From: Struthio camelus
Lineage: Eukaryota > Chordata > Aves > Struthioniformes > Struthionidae
Reading direction: 5' to 3'
DNA length: 64,000 nt
NCBI RefSeq assembly: GCF_040807025.1
Contig: NC_090944.1
Coordinates: 119,552,738-119,616,737 of the forward strand
How positions within the stretch are numbered: the stretch's first letter is position 1; the number at the start of each line of letters is the position of its first letter. Of this stretch, positions 61,478-64,000 are shown piece after piece. A model generated the notes under the pieces. It saw only the letters and a list, made by a program, of their open reading frames with translations. It was not told where the DNA came from and did no database searches. A program made the translations under genes and the position numbers.

Positions 61478-64000
61478 CTGTTGACATAAGGAAAGAAAAT
61501 CCAAGCAGGATTTAGAGAGATACTCACAAATGAATGGATTTCTATTTTCTTTTGGTAAAACCACCTTAGAAAGCTTACATTTAGTTTTTCCTGTTTTCAG
61601 TCTTACCCATTTCTCACGTTGTTCATAGAAAGACACCCCCTCCAAATTAGAAGTGCTGTTTTATTCATGAAATCTTCAATCAAACTAGTAATTATGTGGT
61701 TTCATCATGTATTCTGTTGCTGATGCTGAGGCCTTTCTGGGGAACAATTTTGTTGCAGTTAAATTTGAAGTAGTAAACAGACTTGGCATGGGCTTCTAAA
61801 GACTGCTGACTAAAAGATGGCAGAAAGAATACAACATAGTCTCTTGACCTCACAACATTAGTGCAGTGAAAATTAAAATCGGAAATAATGCCAAATTCAA
61901 ACTAATTTTAATCAGGTCCCTTTTCTCTGTTTCGTTAGTTTTATTTCTAAGGGCTTGAGCGTTGCTAATTTCTATTATACACCCTTGGAAGGACGATTGT
62001 GGTAAAGTTACTGCATTTAAATTGAACTCAAGGAGAAGAAAAAGCTGAGAGATGAACCTTCGTTTTGCACAACTAAACTTGATATATCCAGCACCTCAAC
62101 AAACACTGTTAGCATAAATTTCATTACCATCTCTTTAAGAATCTGGATAGTCTTTCACTGTCTTCACAGATAAAAGCTCTGAGAAAATATTTAATTTTGG
62201 TGTGAATTAGTTACACTCCCTTACACAGTTCTATGCAAAGAAATCTGTGAGATCTCTATAGGGTTAGATTTACGTCGTCTTTTAAAGAAGCACAGAAAAA
62301 TGATGATCTGTTTTACTCATTAAAGGCTACAAAATTGTTTCTTACTAGTGTATTATTTTAAAATAAATGGTAATTTATTTTGTCTATTGACAACATCAGA
62401 TGTGGATTCCTCCTGCAGTTAAGTTTGTGTATATACCACTGCTATATTAACGATGACAGAATTATCTATTGTTTTTCTTTCTAAAACTAGATTTTAGTAT
62501 TTAGCCATGATATTAGACTGTGTGTGTGTGTGGGGGGGGGGGGGTCAGTTTGTGAGTGCTGAATTCCACAGTCGGGACTGTAGAATGTTGGTCAAAAGCA
62601 TTTTATTAAAAACATTCAGGGAAGTAGTTTTTTCTTGCATCCTTTGTAGATGGCCACGCTATTTGATGTGCTGTGGCCAAGAGCAGCCCTAAGCAGTACA
62701 AAAATGGGTTCCTTCCTTTCCTGTAACTGTGTGGAATATGGGTTAACTTCAGCTGTCTGTGGGAAACATGTTAGTTTTTTGAAAAAGTCCCTTCTGTGGG
62801 GACATATCCCCATGTTGATAGGAAAATATATGCAGGCATGGTGGTGATGGGGATTTCATAACCCTCACTTAAAGCAGACAGGTACTACTAGCTCGTTTGG
62901 TTTTGAGTGTCAGACGATGGAAAACTATATACAGAAATCTGACGAGGAGTATGTTCTCCTTTTCCTCTTAACTGGCAATGAAATTCAGATGGAGGAAGTT
63001 AAAATAATTATCTGAACTAGATATCTGTGTCCAAACTGTACTACGTGTATCACTGGCAAAAGTAATCCACTTCAAAAGAATAGATAGACTAGCACAGAGC
63101 TGAGAGCTGGCATTGCCAGTGAAAGTATGACTGCTGTTGAAACCATGCTGTTTGGGGGGCAGAGGGGGAAACTAATAGCTATAGTCTGCTAAGATGCTTT
63201 CAAAATAAGGTTACCTTTTTAGAATGCAGAATGAGTAACTGAAATCAAAGCAAATTACTTGTCATATCACTTGATTTTTTGTGAGTAAAGTGTGATTCTC
63301 TGTCCACACTACTTTCTGGAGAAAAGAGGAAAAAACCCAACAAAACACAACTGGTTTGTTAAGGGGGAAAAGGTTTCTATGGCAATGAGTAAGTTTGCTT
63401 AACAATACAAACTGAGCGACAGCAAACGTAACCACTATTTGTTGTTAGGAGTCTGCGTAACGTAATTGTACCCTACAGGACAGTAATGTGGAAAAAAACA
63501 CCCACTTACTAGAAGAGTACAGAAAATCACAATGAGAAACTGTGCACTGTGTTTTGCTGGTTTTGCGAACTGCAAAAACAGTTGAAGTTTACAATTACCT
63601 CTGAACTTACCCCTGTTTGCTGCTATTTCAGGGAAATGTCAGCGTTAAAGTATTTTGCCTTGACTAAGTAGCTTCAGTGTTGTATCAGGCTTGAAGCTGA
63701 CTTTAACATAAATATTCGTGGTAGTGGTGAATGATATATCAGTAAGACAGCAATATCATCATTTTATAAACATGAAACCATAAATAAAAACTAACTACTA
63801 CCAAAATGCCCATCCTGCTTATCTTACGGCCTTGTGTTGTGTGTCCTTGCTCAACCTGTGCTTCCATGCCACCCTTCCTTCCTGCCTATCTTCTGTGGTG
63901 GCAGTACGACCCACAGGGATTCACTCTCTTGAGGTAGTGAGAAGCCTGATGAACGCTAACAGCACCGCTGTCCACAGCTGTATGCATGGGGCACTGAGGA
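61478..64000. other. CHAC2 intron / probable ASB3 intron
   Basis: No CHAC2 exon 1-2 or ASB3 exon was recognised. A GT run followed by poly-G lies at about 62,520-62,544. A pyrimidine-rich TGTAG|ATG context near 62,650 opens a 65-codon frame with no recognisable family, probably by chance. Confidence 0.45.

Noticed and set aside
61478-61645. An upstream extension of the CHAC2 exon frame beginning MEGVSFYEQ.
   Set aside because: It is separated from the CHAC2 match by an acceptor site and has no similarity to the CHAC2 N terminus.
62650-62847. TGTAG|ATG context opening a 65-codon frame, considered as the first ASB3 coding exon.
   Set aside because: The peptide does not resemble the ASB3 N terminus (MDFTEAYADTC) or an ankyrin repeat.

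Overview
The window is vertebrate nuclear DNA, almost certainly from a bird. It has spliced host genes with long AT-rich introns and CpG-island promoters. It carries a chicken-repeat-1 (CR1) LINE that ends in ATTCTGTG octamers, and an intact TLR15-type receptor gene, a family known only from birds and other reptiles. Gene order and orientation match human 2p16.2 (PSME4, GPR75, ERLEC1, CHAC2 inside ASB3), read in the opposite direction and with TLR15 added between GPR75 and ERLEC1.

Layout. Positions 1-1,450 look like a 3' UTR ending at a poly(A) signal; synteny suggests PSME4. A 5'-truncated CR1 lies on the + strand at about 6,785-8,664. A GC-rich block (10,690-11,280), a TG/G-rich minisatellite (11,290-12,380) and a CpG island lead into the single coding exon of GPR75 (12,776-14,419, +). 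TLR15 (21,595-24,219, -) faces it tail to tail, and a splice acceptor 1 nt before its ATG points to an upstream 5' UTR exon. A CpG island at 25,150-25,900 holds a 29-bp GC-box repeat. After about 7 kb of intergenic DNA, ERLEC1 occupies 33,827-49,861 (-). I resolved all 14 coding exons (1,476 nt, 491 residues); one intron is of the GC-AG class. ERLEC1 starts in a CpG island at 49,560-50,480 that, by synteny, also drives ASB3 rightwards. The last coding exon of CHAC2 (61,094-61,477, -) lies within what would be an ASB3 intron. No ASB3 coding exon was found.

The genes do not form one pathway. GPR75 is a plasma-membrane G-protein-coupled receptor. TLR15 is an innate-immune receptor. ERLEC1 is an ER lectin of glycoprotein quality control and ER-associated degradation. 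CHAC2 is a cytosolic glutathione-degrading enzyme. They are linked by conserved chromosomal position.

I did not find a clearly undescribed system. The most unusual features are the repeat-rich control regions of GPR75 (minisatellite, GGC tract abutting the ATG, upstream ORFs) and of TLR15 (tandem Sp1/MYB-like units), and the GC-AG intron in ERLEC1. No retroviral or other virus-derived element was recognised.
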